The notes beneath the pieces were generated by a model, which was not told the origin of the DNA, searched no databases, and was given only the letters and a program-made list of their open reading frames with translations. Below, piece after piece: positions 46,197 to 54,421 of a stretch of 64,000 nt of DNA. How positions within the stretch are numbered: position 1 is the first letter of the stretch; the number at the start of each line of letters is the position of its first letter. The stretch is from Gemmatimonadetes bacterium SCN 70-22. GTDB taxonomy: Bacteria; Gemmatimonadota; Gemmatimonadetes; Gemmatimonadales; Gemmatimonadaceae. Made by a program: the position numbers and the translations under genes. The stretch is taken from positions 1 through 64,000 of the forward strand of contig MEDZ01000018.1 in assembly GCA_001724275.1 (NCBI GenBank), read 5' to 3'.

Positions 46197-48434
46197 CTAC
46201 CGCACGCGCACCACGTCCACGCGCTCGATCACGTCTCCCTCCAGCACGCCCTCCGCCACCTCCCGCCCCTGGATGATCTCCCCGAACACCGTGTAGTCGT
46301 GGTCCAGGCGGAAGTTGTCGGTGAGGTTGACGAAGAGCTGCGCATCGCCGGTGTCCCGCCCCCGCGTCGAGATCCCCAGCGTCCCGCGGAGATGGCTCGC
46401 CAGCCCCAGCTCGTCCCGCATGAACGGGCCGTCACCCACGTACTCGCTCGCCGCCGGGCTCCCGCCCTGGATCACGAAGGCGGGCTCCACACGATGGAAC
46501 GTCAGCCCGGCATAGTAGCCGGCGCGCGCCAGGCGGACGAGCCGGGCCACCGTCACCGGCGCCGCGTCGGCGTCCAGCCGCACGACGAACGACCCGCCGC
46601 CACTGGCGCCCGACATCTTGACCATCAGGCGCAAGTCGCTCCCGATCACCGCGGACACGGGCTCGCTCGGCGGCGCCAGCGGCTTGGGAGCCGCTACCAC
46701 GCGGCGGAGCGTCCACCGCTCCAGGATCGTCGCCGCACGGCGTGCCACCGTGGAATCGAAGTCGGTCGTGAACGGACCCAGGCGAGCGGCGTGTCGCGCC
46801 TCCCCCAGCTCCCCGATGCGCTCCAGCAGGGCGACGCGCGGGTCGCGCGACGTCTCGCGCCGCTCGGCGGTAATCCGCTCCAGTGCGGCGAACAATGCCG
46901 CGACGACGGAGTCGCCGGCGCGCGCCCCCTGGAGCGCGGTCGCCGCCGCGAGCACGACCTGATACTCGTTCGACGTCAGCGCCGCGCTGAAGAGCTGGTC
47001 GGCGACGTGCCCCACCGTCGCCGAGATCCCGGCCAGCGCCGCCTCGCGCACGTTGCCGTTCGTGTCGTACGCCAGCGACGTCAGGGTGAGCGTGTCGCGC
47101 ACCTCCGCCGCTGCCCGCGCCACGTAGAGGCGCACCTGCCACAACGGGTGACGCGCATCCCGCCGCAGGAGCGGAATGGCCTGGCCGGGCGCCACGCGCG
47201 CGAGGGCGGCGAGGGCGTGCGCGTGCCGGTGCCAGCTGGTCCCTCCCCTGGGCCGCGCCGCCTGCGTGGCATTGCTCCCGTCGGCGATCGCCCTGAGGGT
47301 GTCGGCGGCGCGGGCGCGGTCGTCGCACGACGTCCCGAGCGCATCGATCGCCGCCAGCGCCACGTGCGGGTTGGCGTCGCTCGTGGCCGCTACCAGCGGC
47401 GCGCACGACCGCGGTGCGGGAAGCGCGCGATAGGCGCGCACCCCCTCGAAGCGAACCAGGAACGAGCGGTCGTCGAGCGACGCGGCGATGACCGCGCGCC
47501 GCGTCGCCGTGTCGCGCAGCGCCGCCGCCGCGACCACGGCGAGTCGGCGCACCTGCTCGTCCGCATCGCGCTGCGCGCGCCGCACGAGCCCGGCCGACGT
47601 GTCGCCGGCGGCCGCCAACCCCAGCCAGGCGAGACGACGCACCTGCGCGTTGGCCTCGGCGCCACCCCCCGCGATCCCCCCCGCCGAATCGGTTCCGAAC
47701 GAGGTCGCCCAGCGCATCGCCGCCAGCGCTCCCGCCGACGGCGCCCCCGTCTGCCGGCGCGCCCGTGCGAGGGAGTAGAGCCCATGCATGATCCCCATCG
47801 CCACCCGGGCGTCGGATCGCACGAGCGCCCGCTTGCCGCCCCCCACCCGGTCTCCCATCTCCACCAGCACGCGCTCGACCTCGCGCGAGACGACGCTGTC
47901 GGCGTACGGAAGGCGTCCCAGCGTGCGCGCCGACACGCCGAGGAAGGCCGGGTCCGGATGGCGCTCCGCCGTCCGGACCAGGGCGTCCACGGCGTCGTCG
48001 AGGTAGGCCCGCCGCTTGTCGTCGCCGGGGGCCATCGCGCGAAGCCCCTGCAGCGCCTGCCCGATGGCATTGGCCGCCTCGAGCCGCACGCGCGCATCCG
48101 AATCGTCCAGCGCCGCGTCGATCGCATCGAGCTGGTCCGGGCGCTGCAACCGCCCGAGCGCACGCACCGCCGCGCGTCGCACCACGGGCGACGCGTGCCC
48201 CGCCGCCGCGCGCAGCGCCTCCACCCCGCCCGCGCCTAACGCACGCGCATCCTCCACGCCCGCCACCCGCACCAGCGCGCCCCGCTCTGCCGCCGTCAGC
48301 ACGCCCCCCGCAACCGGTCGAGCCGCCGTCCGGGCGCCGGGACGCACGGGCGAAACCTTCTGTGCGCCGGTCGGCGTGGCGATTGCCAATGCGAGGAGGA
48401 GCACGCCAGCACGGCGCCAGTCGGCTTTCGTCAT
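46197..48434 (-). CDS. exported HEAT-repeat protein with C-terminal cyclophilin domain
   Basis: A 745-aa protein. The signal peptide is GVLLLALAIATPTGA. The main body (about 45-590) consists of HEAT-like helical repeats (for example SPVVRRAAVRALGRLQRP, DARVRLEAANAIGQAL and EQVRRLAVVAAAALRD). The C-terminal cyclophilin-type peptidyl-prolyl isomerase domain (about 600-745) has the active-site block GLTFHRVEPAFVIQGGSP and the later LFVNLTDNFRLDHDYTVFGE. HEAT arrays bind proteins, so it probably recruits clients to the isomerase in the periplasm. The start lacks a clear Shine-Dalgarno sequence. It diverges from the fused E1 gene across 225 bp. Confidence 0.88.
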   Translation of the reverse strand: MTKADWRRAGVLLLALAIATPTGAQKVSPVRPGARTAARPVAGGVLTAAERGALVRVAGVEDARALGAGGVEALRAAAGHASPVVRRAAVRALGRLQRPDQLDAIDAALDDSDARVRLEAANAIGQALQGLRAMAPGDDKRRAYLDDAVDALVRTAERHPDPAFLGVSARTLGRLPYADSVVSREVERVLVEMGDRVGGGKRALVRSDARVAMGIMHGLYSLARARRQTGAPSAGALAAMRWATSFGTDSAGGIAGGGAEANAQVRRLAWLGLAAAGDTSAGLVRRAQRDADEQVRRLAVVAAAALRDTATRRAVIAASLDDRSFLVRFEGVRAYRALPAPRSCAPLVAATSDANPHVALAAIDALGTSCDDRARAADTLRAIADGSNATQAARPRGGTSWHRHAHALAALARVAPGQAIPLLRRDARHPLWQVRLYVARAAAEVRDTLTLTSLAYDTNGNVREAALAGISATVGHVADQLFSAALTSNEYQVVLAAATALQGARAGDSVVAALFAALERITAERRETSRDPRVALLERIGELGEARHAARLGPFTTDFDSTVARRAATILERWTLRRVVAAPKPLAPPSEPVSAVIGSDLRLMVKMSGASGGGSFVVRLDADAAPVTVARLVRLARAGYYAGLTFHRVEPAFVIQGGSPAASEYVGDGPFMRDELGLASHLRGTLGISTRGRDTGDAQLFVNLTDNFRLDHDYTVFGEIIQGREVAEGVLEGDVIERVDVVRVR

Positions 48435-48659
48435 GCGATACGGAGTGGGAGGAGTGAAGTCGACAGGGCGGTGCGCCCCCTGCGAGGTGGCACGGCGAGG
48501 TAATGTGCAGCGCCGCGCACCCCGCCGCACACCACCGCCCCACTTTCGGGGCGCGCGTGACCACCATCCGATAGATTTCTCCCAGCCAATGACCACGGCG
48601 CCACCCTTCGGAATCGAGGCGCCACGCAGTCGCCGCCCACGATCCTTTCGCTGCCTGCC

Positions 48660-50864
48660 ATGTCGCGTCCCAAGTCATCCGCCCGCCCCTCGTCGAAGAG
48701 CGCCACGCCGCGCCGTGGCACGGCCGGCGCGCGTCCTTCTCCCGATGGCACCCGCGACGGGGCGGCCGGCGAGGAGGCACGAATGGTCCCGCCCCGGATG
48801 GACTGGCGCCGCATCGCCTACCACACGCTGGTTTCCCGCGCACTCGACGACGTGGAGGAGACCACCAACCGGAACCGCGCACACGTCCCCAAGGATCACC
48901 TGGTGCTCTACCAGTTCTCCGCGCGCGGCCACGACATGGCGCAGGCGATCCTGGGGAGCTTCATCGACCACCCGCACGATGCCGCGGGGGCGTACTACCG
49001 GTCGCGCCCCCTCCTCCTCTCCCTCGGCCTGGAGATCGAGGACGCCCTCGGCTCCCCGCTCGGCCGCGCGGGAGGCTTCAGCGATGGGCGCGACATCGGC
49101 GTCGTGTGCAACCTCCCCACCCGCCAGGGCCCCAAGGTCCTCCCCATGTCGGGCGACGTCGGGTCGCAGTACACCCCCGTGGCGGGGTGGGCGCAGTCGA
49201 TCCAGTATCATCGCGACGTGCTGGGCGATGCCTCGTGGCGCGGGGCGATGGCCGTGGCGTTGGGAGGCGACGGATCCGTCGCAACCAACGGCTTCTGGTC
49301 GGCGCTGACCATGGCGACGACGCTCAAGCTCCCCGTGCTCTTCTACATCGAGGACAACAACCTCGGCATCTCGGTCCGGGGGGAGATGCAAACCCCCGGG
49401 GCGAACATCGCCCGCAACCTGGCGTCGTTCGGCAATCTCTTCATCCGCGACGGCGACGGCACCGACCCCGCCCAGGCCGCGTCGCTCATCAAGGCCTGCG
49501 TCGATCACGTCCGCGCCGGCGAGGGCCCGGCATTGGTGCGCCTCACGGTGCCGCGCCTGTCGTCGCACTCCGGCCCCGACAACCAGAAGGGGTATCGCAC
49601 CGACGAGGAGATCGCCGAGGACTTCAAGCGCGACCCGCTCCCGCGCCTGCGCGACTTCCTGGTCCCCGCGCACCTCGGCATCACGGAGTGGGAGGCGCTG
49701 GAGCGAGAGGTGGCGCGCGACGTCGCCGCCGGGCTCGAGGGGGCACGCGCGCGCCCGGCCCCCGACCCGGTGACCATCCTGCGCCACCGGTACGCCGAGG
49801 CCGATGCCCCGGACGATCAGGCGTTAGGCGGCCTCACCGCCGCCGAGCGCCGGGCGCTGGGCGGGACGACGGAGCCGTCCGAGGGGGGCGAGATGGTTCG
49901 CTTCCAGGAGGCGATCCGCCGCACGCTCCGTCGCGAGCTCGAGGTGAACCCCAGGCTCGTCGTGTTCGGCGAGGACGTCGGCGTGAAGGGCGGCGTGCAC
50001 CTGGTGACCGAGGGGCTGCAGAAGCAGTTCGGCCCCGGACGCGTCTTCGACACCTCGCTCTCGGAAGAGGGGATCATCGGGCGCGCCTCGGGGATGGCGA
50101 TCGCCGGGCTGGTCCCGGTCGCCGAGATCCAGTTCCGCAAGTACGCCGACCCCGCCACGGAGCAGCTGAACAACACGGGGACGATGCGCTGGCGCACCGC
50201 CAACCGGTTCTGCGCCCCGATGGTCGTACGCATGCCGGGCGGTTTCGGGAAGGATGTCGGCGATCCCTGGCACTCCCTCAGCGCCGAGGTGCTGTGGGCG
50301 CACGCGATCGGCTGGCAGCTGGCGATTCCCTCGAACGCCGCCGATGCCGTGGGACTCCTGCGCGCGGCCATGCGCTCCCCCAACCCCACCATCTTCTTCG
50401 AGCACCGCTCGCTCCTGATGACCAGCGACGGGAGCGCCCACTACCCCGGCGACGACTACATCGTCCCGCTCGGCGTGGGGGCGACGCTGCGGGAGGGGAC
50501 CGAGCTGACGCTCGTCAGTTGGGGGGCGATGGTGCACCGCTGCGCCGACGCCCTGGCGATGACCGATGTCTCGGTGGAATTCATCGACCTGCGCAGCATC
50601 GCGCCGTGGGACAAGGCGCGCGTGCTGGACTCGGTGAAGAAGACCGGGCGCTGCCTCATCGTCCACGAAGACACGAAGACGGCCGGCTTCGGCGCCGAGA
50701 TCGGCGCCGTGCTGGCGCAGGAGGCGTTCTGGCACCTCGACGCCCCGGTGGAGCGTCTCTGTGTCGACGACGTCCCGATGCCGTATCACCCCGTGCTCCT
50801 CGACGCCGTCCTGCCCTCGCCGGCGCAGATCGCGGCGCGAATCGACGCGCTGGTGCGGATGTAG
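48660..50864 (+). CDS. 2-oxo-acid dehydrogenase E1, alpha and beta subunits fused
   Basis: A 734-aa thiamine-diphosphate enzyme. The N-terminal 45 residues are a Ser/Arg/Pro-rich tail. The alpha half (about 48-390) has the TPP motif GGDGSVATNGFW...EDNNLGIS. The beta half (about 405-734) has RFQEAIRRTLRRELEVNPR, GEDVGVKGGVH, DTSLSEEGIIGRASGMA and the C-terminal YHPVLLDAVLPS. Separate subunits are more usual; fused forms act in branched-chain or related 2-oxo-acid dehydrogenase complexes. No E2 or E3 gene is adjacent. The substrate is not certain: branched-chain 2-oxo acids are the most likely, pyruvate the alternative. It depends on thiamine, which links it to the TPP-controlled receptor. Confidence 0.9.
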   Translation: MSRPKSSARPSSKSATPRRGTAGARPSPDGTRDGAAGEEARMVPPRMDWRRIAYHTLVSRALDDVEETTNRNRAHVPKDHLVLYQFSARGHDMAQAILGSFIDHPHDAAGAYYRSRPLLLSLGLEIEDALGSPLGRAGGFSDGRDIGVVCNLPTRQGPKVLPMSGDVGSQYTPVAGWAQSIQYHRDVLGDASWRGAMAVALGGDGSVATNGFWSALTMATTLKLPVLFYIEDNNLGISVRGEMQTPGANIARNLASFGNLFIRDGDGTDPAQAASLIKACVDHVRAGEGPALVRLTVPRLSSHSGPDNQKGYRTDEEIAEDFKRDPLPRLRDFLVPAHLGITEWEALEREVARDVAAGLEGARARPAPDPVTILRHRYAEADAPDDQALGGLTAAERRALGGTTEPSEGGEMVRFQEAIRRTLRRELEVNPRLVVFGEDVGVKGGVHLVTEGLQKQFGPGRVFDTSLSEEGIIGRASGMAIAGLVPVAEIQFRKYADPATEQLNNTGTMRWRTANRFCAPMVVRMPGGFGKDVGDPWHSLSAEVLWAHAIGWQLAIPSNAADAVGLLRAAMRSPNPTIFFEHRSLLMTSDGSAHYPGDDYIVPLGVGATLREGTELTLVSWGAMVHRCADALAMTDVSVEFIDLRSIAPWDKARVLDSVKKTGRCLIVHEDTKTAGFGAEIGAVLAQEAFWHLDAPVERLCVDDVPMPYHPVLLDAVLPSPAQIAARIDALVRM

Positions 50865-50933
50865 GGAGCTGGAAGCGGCGCTTGCGCAGCCGGCGGGCGC
50901 GGGCGGCGGGCGCGGGTGCCAGCCCGATGCGCG

Positions 50934-51434
50934 TCAGTCGTGCGCGTCTCTTCGCGCCCCGCGCCCGCCGGCATCGCTGGCCCCCTGCTCCACCACGACC
51001 CGCCCCAGGAAGCGGCGGAAGTCGGGCTTGGGCCCGAAGTGGAGGAGCATGCCCACCTCGGCCTGCGAGCAGCGCATGCAGTTGAGCAGGCGAAGGCGGT
51101 CGCCCTCGTTCAACTCCGGCCCGGTGCGGATGGAGAGGACGACCTTTCCTTCCACGAGCAGGTCGGCGGCATATGTCCCGACCTTGCGCCCCTTGTAGAA
51201 CACCCCCAGGGGCACATCCTGCTCGGCCTGCACCCCGCGCGAGGCCAGCTCGAGGACGATGGCGCGCAGGTAGACGGCATCGGCGAATCCGTGCCCCAGC
51301 TCGCGATGGACGGCGAAGAAGGCGGCGAGGATACGGCCGGTGACGTGCTCGTGGACGAGGCGCGTGGCCGGCGCGCGCTCGTCGGCGAGGGCGATGGCTC
51401 GCTCGGCATCGATGGCCAGGATGGGGACGGACAT
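50934..51434 (-). CDS. GxxExxY-like protein with degenerate signature
   Basis: A 166-aa protein matching the GxxExxY family along its length (LGHGFADAVYLRAIVLELASR, FYKGRKVGTYAADLLVEGK, LLNCMRCSQAEVGMLLHFGP). The family resembles PD-(D/E)xK nucleases. Here the naming glutamate is replaced by aspartate (GFADAVY), and the expected E-x-K after the strand is replaced by SIRT, so nuclease activity is doubtful. It has an extra N-terminal 20 residues (MSVPILAIDAERAIALADE) and an Arg/Gly-rich tail. The function is unknown. It sits after paaABCD on the same strand, 120 bp from paaD, where paaE is often found. Confidence 0.75.
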   Translation of the reverse strand: MSVPILAIDAERAIALADERAPATRLVHEHVTGRILAAFFAVHRELGHGFADAVYLRAIVLELASRGVQAEQDVPLGVFYKGRKVGTYAADLLVEGKVVLSIRTGPELNEGDRLRLLNCMRCSQAEVGMLLHFGPKPDFRRFLGRVVVEQGASDAGGRGARRDAHD

Positions 51435-51554
51435 GCGAACGCTCCCGGTGTGTGGACGGGAGCATCATGCGCTCGCCCCGTGGGGGGCGCGTCACCGATT
51501 CACTACGGGCCGTACCGTCACCTTCCCGGCGTCGCGCGCTCGCCGGGCGGCGCC

Positions 51555-52040
51555 TCAGATCGCCTTGAAGTGCTCGAACGGCTGGTGGCAGGCGTTGCAG
51601 AAGTGGAGCGACTTGCACGCCGTGGACCCGAAGTCGCTGCGGGTATCGGTGTCGCGCGAACCGCAGAAGGGACACGGCACCGCCGCCCCACGCCGCATGA
51701 GCGGGATGAGCGCCTGATCGGCGGCGCGCCCCGGGGGGGCGATACCGTAGGCGCGCAGCTTCTCCTTCGCCGCGTCCGACATCCAGTCGGTCGTCCACGC
51801 GGGGGAGAAGACGGTCTGCACACGCGCCACGACTCCGCGCGCCGCGAAGGCGCCGGCCACGCAGCGCTCGATCTCGTGCATGGCGGGGCACCCGGAATAG
51901 GTCGGGGTGATGTCGACCACGACCTGATCGCCCTCGATGCGCGCGTCTCGCACGATGCCGAGCTCCACGACGCTGAGCACCGGGACCTCGGGATCGCGCA
52001 CCTCGTCGAGGATCGCCCACAGCTCGTCGCGCGACGGCAT
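51555..52040 (-). CDS. paaD: PaaD, phenylacetyl-CoA epoxidase maturation protein
   Basis: A 161-aa protein with an N-terminal MIP18/DUF59 domain (DEVRDPEVPVLSVVELGIV, DITPTYSGCPAM, WTTDWMSDAAKEKLRAYGI). A C-terminal zinc-ribbon-like segment has CPFCGSRDT and CKSLHFCNACHQPFEHF. PaaD is needed for iron-sulfur assembly of the epoxidase reductase. The ATG at 52040 lies about 8 nt after the paaC stop codon; a GTG slightly upstream would overlap paaC. It is the last gene of the paaABCD block. paaE, the partner reductase, is not present. Confidence 0.94.
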   Translation of the reverse strand: MPSRDELWAILDEVRDPEVPVLSVVELGIVRDARIEGDQVVVDITPTYSGCPAMHEIERCVAGAFAARGVVARVQTVFSPAWTTDWMSDAAKEKLRAYGIAPPGRAADQALIPLMRRGAAVPCPFCGSRDTDTRSDFGSTACKSLHFCNACHQPFEHFKAI

Positions 52041-52048
52041 GGCCCGGA

Positions 52049-52813
52049 CTACCACGTCGCCCCCGGGAAGCTGCGGGCCACGATCTGCATCTCGGCCAGG
52101 AGGTGGCCGAGGTGCTCGGTGTGCCGTCCGGTCCGGCCGCCGCGCATCATGGAGCCGTCGGGGGGAAGGGTGAGCGTGGCCGTCGCCACGACCTCTTTCA
52201 CCTGCGCCAGCCAGGCGTCGCGGACCGACGCCGGATCGACGGCCAGCCCCTGCGCCGCCAGCCGCTGCTCGGTCTCGTCGCCCAGGAACAACTCGCCCGC
52301 GAAGCGCCACGCGTCGTCGAGCGCGCGTTGCACCCGCCGGTGGCTCTCCTCGGTTCCGTCGCCGAGCCGGATGATCCACTCGCCGCAGTGGCGCACGTGG
52401 TAGCGCGATTCCTTCAGCGCCTTGGCCGCGATCCCCGCCAGTTCCGGGTGGGCGCAGCGCTGCAGCTGCTCGAGCACGAGGAGGGCGTGGAGCGAGAAGA
52501 GGAACTGGCGCACGATCGTGTCGCCGAAGTCGCCGTTGGGCGTCTCGCAGAGGAGCGCGTTGCGGAAGTCGACCGCCTCACGGAAGTAGGCCAGCGCGTC
52601 CTGGTCGCGCCCCTTCCCCTCCACCTTCCCCGCCAGCTGCAGCAGGAGGTTGGCCTGCCCGATCAGGTCGAGGGCGATGTTCGAGAGGGCGATGTCCTCC
52701 TCGAGGATCGGCCCGTGCCCGCACCACTCCGACACCCGGTGCCCGAGGATGAGCCGGTCATCCCCGAGGCGGAGGAGATAGGTGAAGAAGTCCTGCCGAG
52801 TCTGTTCGTCCAC
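52049..52813 (-). CDS. paaC: PaaC, structural subunit of phenylacetyl-CoA epoxidase
   Basis: A 254-aa helical ferritin-like protein that pairs with PaaA and has no full diiron site itself. Characteristic segments are YLLRLGDDRLILGHRVSEWC, EDIALSNIALDLIGQA and KESRYHVRHCGEWIIRLGDG. The start is GTG at 52813 with AGGA 8 nt upstream; that purine-rich sequence abuts the AAGACGAG array separating it from paaB. A much longer open frame upstream of this GTG is antisense-like read-through of paaB in another frame and is rejected. Confidence 0.93.
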   Translation of the reverse strand: MDEQTRQDFFTYLLRLGDDRLILGHRVSEWCGHGPILEEDIALSNIALDLIGQANLLLQLAGKVEGKGRDQDALAYFREAVDFRNALLCETPNGDFGDTIVRQFLFSLHALLVLEQLQRCAHPELAGIAAKALKESRYHVRHCGEWIIRLGDGTEESHRRVQRALDDAWRFAGELFLGDETEQRLAAQGLAVDPASVRDAWLAQVKEVVATATLTLPPDGSMMRGGRTGRHTEHLGHLLAEMQIVARSFPGATW

Positions 52814-52825
52814 GGTGCCGTTCCT

Positions 52826-52849
52826 CTCGTCTTCTCGTCTTCTCGTCTT
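52826..52849 (-). repeat. AAGACGAG octamer array between paaB and paaC
   Basis: Three perfect AAGACGAG units, read in the gene direction, begin 1 nt after the paaB stop codon and end next to the GAGAGGAA that provides the paaC ribosome-binding site. The array forms nearly the whole paaB-paaC spacer. Confidence 0.95.
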
Positions 52850-52850
52850 C

Positions 52851-53171
52851 TCAGAAGACGCGTACCCCGCGCGGGGTCTTGTAGAACTGCGGGTGGCGAT
52901 ACGCCTTGTCGTTGGCCGGGTCGAAGAACGGCCCCATGTCCTCGGGCGTGGAAGCGACGATCGTGATGCTGGGAACGACCCAGATCGAGACCGCCTCGTT
53001 GCGCCGGGAATAGACGTCGCGCGCATTCTGCAGCGCCTGCTCGGCGTCGGCGGCGTGGACGCTCCCGGCGTGCTGGTGCGGGTCGCCCGCCCGTTCCTGG
53101 GTGAAGACTTCCCACAGCGGCCACTGGCTGTCGGTGGCGCGCGCCGGGGCGTCGGCGGAAACACTGGTCAT
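52851..53171 (-). CDS. paaB: PaaB, bridging subunit of phenylacetyl-CoA epoxidase
   Basis: A small subunit of about 106 aa that bridges PaaAC dimers. Family segments are WPLWEVFTQERAGDPHQHAG, SVHAADAEQALQNARDVYSRR, SIWVVPSITI and KAYRHPQFYKTPRGV. Two ATGs are in frame. The second (53171) has GAGG 8 nt upstream and is preferred over 53180, where GAGG would abut the start. The stop codon is followed after 1 nt by the octamer array. It is transcribed with paaA, whose stop lies 24 bp upstream. Confidence 0.94.
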   Translation of the reverse strand: MTSVSADAPARATDSQWPLWEVFTQERAGDPHQHAGSVHAADAEQALQNARDVYSRRNEAVSIWVVPSITIVASTPEDMGPFFDPANDKAYRHPQFYKTPRGVRVF

Positions 53172-53195
53172 GGCTGTCATCCTCGTGCCGGATCG

Positions 53196-54167
53196 TTAGG
53201 CGGCGACCGCGGGACGCGCGGCGCGCTGCTTGGCGGCATGGGCCTCGGCCGCCTCGCGCACCCAGGCCCCCGCCTCGTGCGCCGCGCGGCGGGCGGCCAC
53301 GCGCTCCCGGTTGCACGGCCCGTCGCCCTTCACCACCGCCCAGAACTCCGCCCAGTCGATCTCCCCGTGCACCCAGTTCCCGGTCGCCTCGTCGTACCGC
53401 AGCACCGGGTCCGGGAAGGTGAGCCCCACCGCCTGCGCCTGCGGGACCGTCAGGTTCACGAAGCGCTGGCGCAGCTCGTCGTTGGTCTTCCGCTTCACCC
53501 CCCACTTGAGCAGCTCGGCCGTGTTGGGCGAGTCCTTGTCGCTCGGCCCGAACATCATCAGGGTGGGCCACCACCAGCGGTTGAGCGCGTCCTGCACCAT
53601 CGCCTTCTGCTCCGGCGTCCCCGCGGCGAGCGTGGCGACGATCTCATAGCCCTGCCGCTTGTGGAAGTTCTCCTCCTTGCAGATCCGGACCATCGCCCGC
53701 GCATACGGGCCGTACGAGGTCTTGGCCAGCGTCGTCTGGTTCACGATCGCCGCCCCGTCCACCAGCCAGCCGATGATCCCGATGTCGGCCCACGACAGCG
53801 TGGGATAGTTGAAGATCGACGAGTACTTGGCCGTCCCGTTGTGCAGCTGCTCCAGCAGCTCGCTCCGGTCGACGCCCAGCGTCTCCGTCCCGCAGTAGAT
53901 GTACAGGCCATGCCCCGCCTCGTCCTGCACCTTGGCGATGAGCGTCATCTTGCGCCGCAGCGACGGGGCGCGCGTGATCCAGTTCCCCTCCGGGAGCATC
54001 CCCACCGTCTCCGAGTGCGCGTGCTGCGACATCATCCGGATGAGCTGCTGCCGGTAGCGCAGCGGCATCCAGTCCTTGGGCTCGATGACCTCGCCGCGGG
54101 CGATGCGGGCCTCGAAGGCGGCCAGGCGGGCGGCGTCCTCTCCCGTGGGGGCGGTGGTCTGCGTCAT
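53196..54167 (-). CDS. paaA: PaaA, catalytic subunit of phenylacetyl-CoA epoxidase
   Basis: A 323-aa diiron oxygenase subunit that forms the 1,2-epoxide of phenylacetyl-CoA. The iron-binding ferritin-like helices carry [14 protein letters not shown] (E..H, about 80-93) and [15 protein letters not shown] (about 163-177). Substrate-side segments include [18 protein letters not shown] and [16 protein letters not shown]. The C-terminus ends in an Ala/Arg-rich tail, and the stop TAA is part of a CCTAACG word. It is the first gene of the paaABCD block. The 254-bp upstream region contains a 14-bp palindrome that may be the operator. Confidence 0.95.
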   Translation of the reverse strand: MTQTTAPTGEDAARLAAFEARIARGEVIEPKDWMPLRYRQQLIRMMSQHAHSETVGMLPEGNWITRAPSLRRKMTLIAKVQDEAGHGLYIYCGTETLGVDRSELLEQLHNGTAKYSSIFNYPTLSWADIGIIGWLVDGAAIVNQTTLAKTSYGPYARAMVRICKEENFHKRQGYEIVATLAAGTPEQKAMVQDALNRWWWPTLMMFGPSDKDSPNTAELLKWGVKRKTNDELRQRFVNLTVPQAQAVGLTFPDPVLRYDEATGNWVHGEIDWAEFWAVVKGDGPCNRERVAARRAAHEAGAWVREAAEAHAAKQRAARPAVAA

Positions 54168-54333
54168 GGATTCTGCTCCTGCGCGTCGCGTGAATCGAAT
54201 CGGACCAATGAGGTCATACACCAGCGCCCCGGCCCGGCACGGTCGCGGGGCGGCCTCGGGGACAGCGCGTCCCTGAAGTATCTCCGCATCTCCAACCACA
54301 ACAAAGTCTTGCGCGAGCCGATGGCCGGTATTA

Positions 54334-54347
54334 GGACTGGCCAGTCC
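54334..54347. promoter_or_regulatory. 14-bp perfect palindrome upstream of paaA
   Basis: GGACTGGCCAGTCC is a perfect 14-bp palindrome, 167 nt upstream of the paaA ATG, in a stretch with lower GC (54270-54360) than its surroundings. The position suits an operator for a PaaR/PaaX-type regulator responding to phenylacetyl-CoA, but no such regulator gene is in the window. The site also lies 75 bp past the stop of the neighbouring kinase gene. Confidence 0.5.
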
Positions 54348-54421
54348 GATCGAATGGGACATGGGGGAACACGCCATCGGCGACATCGGGCGCCACCACG
54401 ATGCGCGCCGACCACCAGCGC

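Noticed and set aside
52814-53164. Long N-terminal extension of paaC
   Set aside because: It is an out-of-frame reading of paaB; GTG at 52813 has a ribosome site and gives the family's normal length.
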